From NCBI GenBank assembly GCA_028724585.1, contig JAQYCQ010000021.1, positions 1 through 64,000 of the forward strand: a stretch of DNA of 64,000 nt, written 5' to 3'. Positions 62,460 to 64,000 of this stretch are shown here, piece by piece; the first letter of the stretch is position 1, and every line of letters starts with the position of its first letter. The notes under the pieces were generated by a model. It was not told where the DNA came from. It saw only the letters and a program-made list of their open reading frames with translations, and did no database searches. The DNA is from Bacillota bacterium. GTDB lineage: Bacteria; Bacillota; Clostridia; Peptostreptococcales; Anaerovoracaceae. The position numbers were made by a program, and so were the translations under genes.

Positions 62460-64000
62460 CTATTTATCCAGATCGTCAGGAGACAGGCAGAACTGAGCTG
62501 TATCCTTGCTGATCTGGTCGAAGAGGTAGTTGTACTCTATCTTCTTGTACTGATCCAGAGTCTCTGTGTATTGAGTCTGGTCGTCGTAGGTGTAGTACTT
62601 GTTGTCGGACGTTATGTAGCCGGTCGTATCTATGACAGGCATATGGCGGTAAAGAGCGGACAGGTAGTCGTTGAACTGTGTCTTCTGCAGGCCGGCCTGC
62701 TGGAGCACCAGGGTCGACAGGTAGTTTACGCTCATCTTGTCTATGTATCCGCTCTGGGACTTGTAGTTTGTCCAGATGATAAACGGTGTGATGAAGCGTT
62801 TCTGGTTCTGTGAGACCGTCAGATCGGATATGCTGTCTCCGAGCAGGGATTCGACGAATTCGTCCTCGATGCTTGGCTGATGGTCACCGAACATTACTAT
62901 CATAGTAGGCCTGGAGGACTTGCTGTAGTAGTCCAGAAGCTCCTTAAACGCCTTGTCGGACTCGTAGATGAGGGACAGGTAGCGGTTGGCCTTAGGATAG
63001 AATTTGTCGGTCGAAGTAAGCTGGACCTGCTGGTTGAAGTTAGAGTAGGACAGATCGTAGCCGCCGTGGTTCTGCATAGTTACGTTGAAGAGGAAGAAAG
63101 GACGGTCCTTATCCCTCTCCTCGTACATCTTCTCCAGTACCTTGTAGTCGTATGAGTCGCTGACGAAGCGGCGCAGGAGCACGTTCTCGCCAGGATGCTG
63201 CATGTTGATGCGCTGCTCGAAATCGAAGAAGGAGATGTCGTTGTTTTTGTAATCGTTTACAGTTTCGGTATCCAGGATATCTTCCAGGGCGTAGAAGTTT
63301 TCGAAGCCCAGGAGCGGATATACCGAATTCCTCTTCCAGCTCTCTTTATAGTAGGTATGGTAGGCTGTACGCGAGTATCCCTGGTCCGCGAGGGTGCGGG
63401 CCAGCGACGGGAGCTTGTTCTTGATATAGAGCTCGTAGGCGTTGCTTCCGCCTGTCAGGAATGCCATTGAGTTTCCTGTGAGGAACTCGAACTCGGAGTT
63501 GGAGGTCCCGGCTCCGTTTACAGGCATATACAGGTTGCCCTTTATAGTATTTTTGGTCAGGCTCCTCACGAAAGGAAGGTAATCCTGGTTGGTAGACAGC
63601 TTGCCCAGGACTCTGAGGTCCGAGAAGGTCTCGTTCATGATGACAATGATATCAGGTACCTGGCCTTCTCTGAGCCTTGCTGATGTCGCCGGCTGATTTG
63701 TGGAGGAAGTGCCCTGCACAGCCAGCGGCGTATCTTCACCTGTATTAGGGAGAGCTGACGTGTTGTTTTCGGCCGTTTCGCCTTCTCCCTGGGCAGCCGT
63801 TGAAGCCTCCCCGTTCATGACGGCTTCCGCTACTGTATCAGCTGTCTTATCCGCTGCTGCCGGTTCCTTGGCTGCCGTATTTGTCGTGTCTGCCTCTGCG
63901 GCGGTATCTGCGCCGGATGCTTTAGTATCGGCTTTGGCGTTTTCCGCCTGTATCTCCTGAGCGGCGGTGAATATGCCGTGGTCGTTGTCGTCGCTGTCGA
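62460..64000 (-). CDS. LTA synthase-like sulfatase-family protein (5' end outside window)
   Basis: At least 513 residues of a cell-envelope phosphoglycerol transferase-like enzyme; the frame is open to the right edge, so the N-terminus and probable membrane segments are missing. The visible N-terminal 120 residues are an Ala/Thr/Asp/Glu-rich, unstructured linker. The extracytoplasmic sulfatase fold follows, with 'IIVIMNETFSDL' (first metal ligand), the candidate Thr nucleophile in 'GAGTSNSEFEFLTG' and the late metal ligands in 'MIVMFGDHQPSIED'. Such enzymes add glycerol-phosphate from phosphatidylglycerol to teichoic acids or glycans. An ATG at 63818 exists but lies inside the linker and is not the real start. 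Confidence 0.9.
   Translation of the reverse strand, partial: DSDDNDHGIFTAAQEIQAENAKADTKASGADTAAEADTTNTAAKEPAAADKTADTVAEAVMNGEASTAAQGEGETAENNTSALPNTGEDTPLAVQGTSSTNQPATSARLREGQVPDIIVIMNETFSDLRVLGKLSTNQDYLPFVRSLTKNTIKGNLYMPVNGAGTSNSEFEFLTGNSMAFLTGGSNAYELYIKNKLPSLARTLADQGYSRTAYHTYYKESWKRNSVYPLLGFENFYALEDILDTETVNDYKNNDISFFDFEQRINMQHPGENVLLRRFVSDSYDYKVLEKMYEERDKDRPFFLFNVTMQNHGGYDLSYSNFNQQVQLTSTDKFYPKANRYLSLIYESDKAFKELLDYYSKSSRPTMIVMFGDHQPSIEDEFVESLLGDSISDLTVSQNQKRFITPFIIWTNYKSQSGYIDKMSVNYLSTLVLQQAGLQKTQFNDYLSALYRHMPVIDTTGYITSDNKYYTYDDQTQYTETLDQYKKIEYNYLFDQISKDTAQFCLSPDDLDK

Overview
This 64 kb window is a chromosomal segment of an anaerobic, Gram-positive-type bacterium, most probably class Clostridia (Bacillota); I cannot fix the genus. 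The reasons are strong Shine-Dalgarno sites with ATG, GTG and TTG starts, glycyl-radical and radical-SAM enzymes, anaerobic (cbi-type) corrin genes, the ylxM-ffh-rpsP-khpA-rimM-trmD block, the yggS-sepF-yggT-lspA-rluD block, a SpoVB-like flippase and an LTA-synthase-like enzyme. No outer-membrane genes are seen.

Layout: 1-455 is the trailer end of a type I-E-like CRISPR array without cas genes. 0.6-4.4 kb holds an acidic membrane protein, tRNA-Ala(CGC), a zinc-ribbon membrane protein, prephenate dehydrogenase and citrate synthase. 4.7-12.2 kb is an island: a PocR-domain histidine kinase, its response regulator (frameshifted by an 11-bp tandem duplication), a lone PduB shell protein, an aquaglyceroporin, a B12-independent glycerol/diol dehydratase (glycyl radical enzyme) and its short activase. 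12.4-20.2 kb holds uvrB, uvrA, pncB and ilvE. 20.8-27.2 kb is the complete F-type ATP synthase operon atpBEFHAGDC. 27.4-29.5 kb holds an EamA transporter and a LysR regulator. 29.6-35.6 kb is a corrin-ring operon built from three two-domain fusions (CbiD-CbiF, CbiH-CbiJ, CbiE-CbiT) plus CbiG. 35.8-39.7 kb holds an acyl-CoA dehydrogenase with an unusual C-terminal module, a nucleoside phosphorylase and an AEC carrier. 40-46 kb holds an AmmeMemoRadiSam gene pair (function unknown), an M18 aminopeptidase, an MBL-fold hydrolase and a SpoVB-like flippase. 46-53 kb holds an ABC transporter, a PatB-type C-S lyase, a second EamA transporter and SppA. 53-61.4 kb is the SRP/ribosome-maturation block followed by the division/lipoprotein block. 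61.5-64 kb holds a DUF5688-type protein and a sulfatase-fold cell-envelope enzyme that runs off the window.

Two observations stand out. First, about 25 intergenic sites carry perfect mini-hairpins of about 15 bases. Their stems differ from site to site but stay self-complementary, while the loop is nearly always GGA (TCC on the other strand) or GCA closed by a C-G pair. They often come as adjacent pairs. This looks like an undescribed dispersed structural element. Second, the diol-dehydratase island keeps one microcompartment shell protein, with its enzyme-binding N-terminus, but shows no other shell gene. Its dehydratase carries an insertion of about 50 residues, its activase lacks the ferredoxin-like insert, and its response regulator appears switched off by a tandem duplication that could revert.
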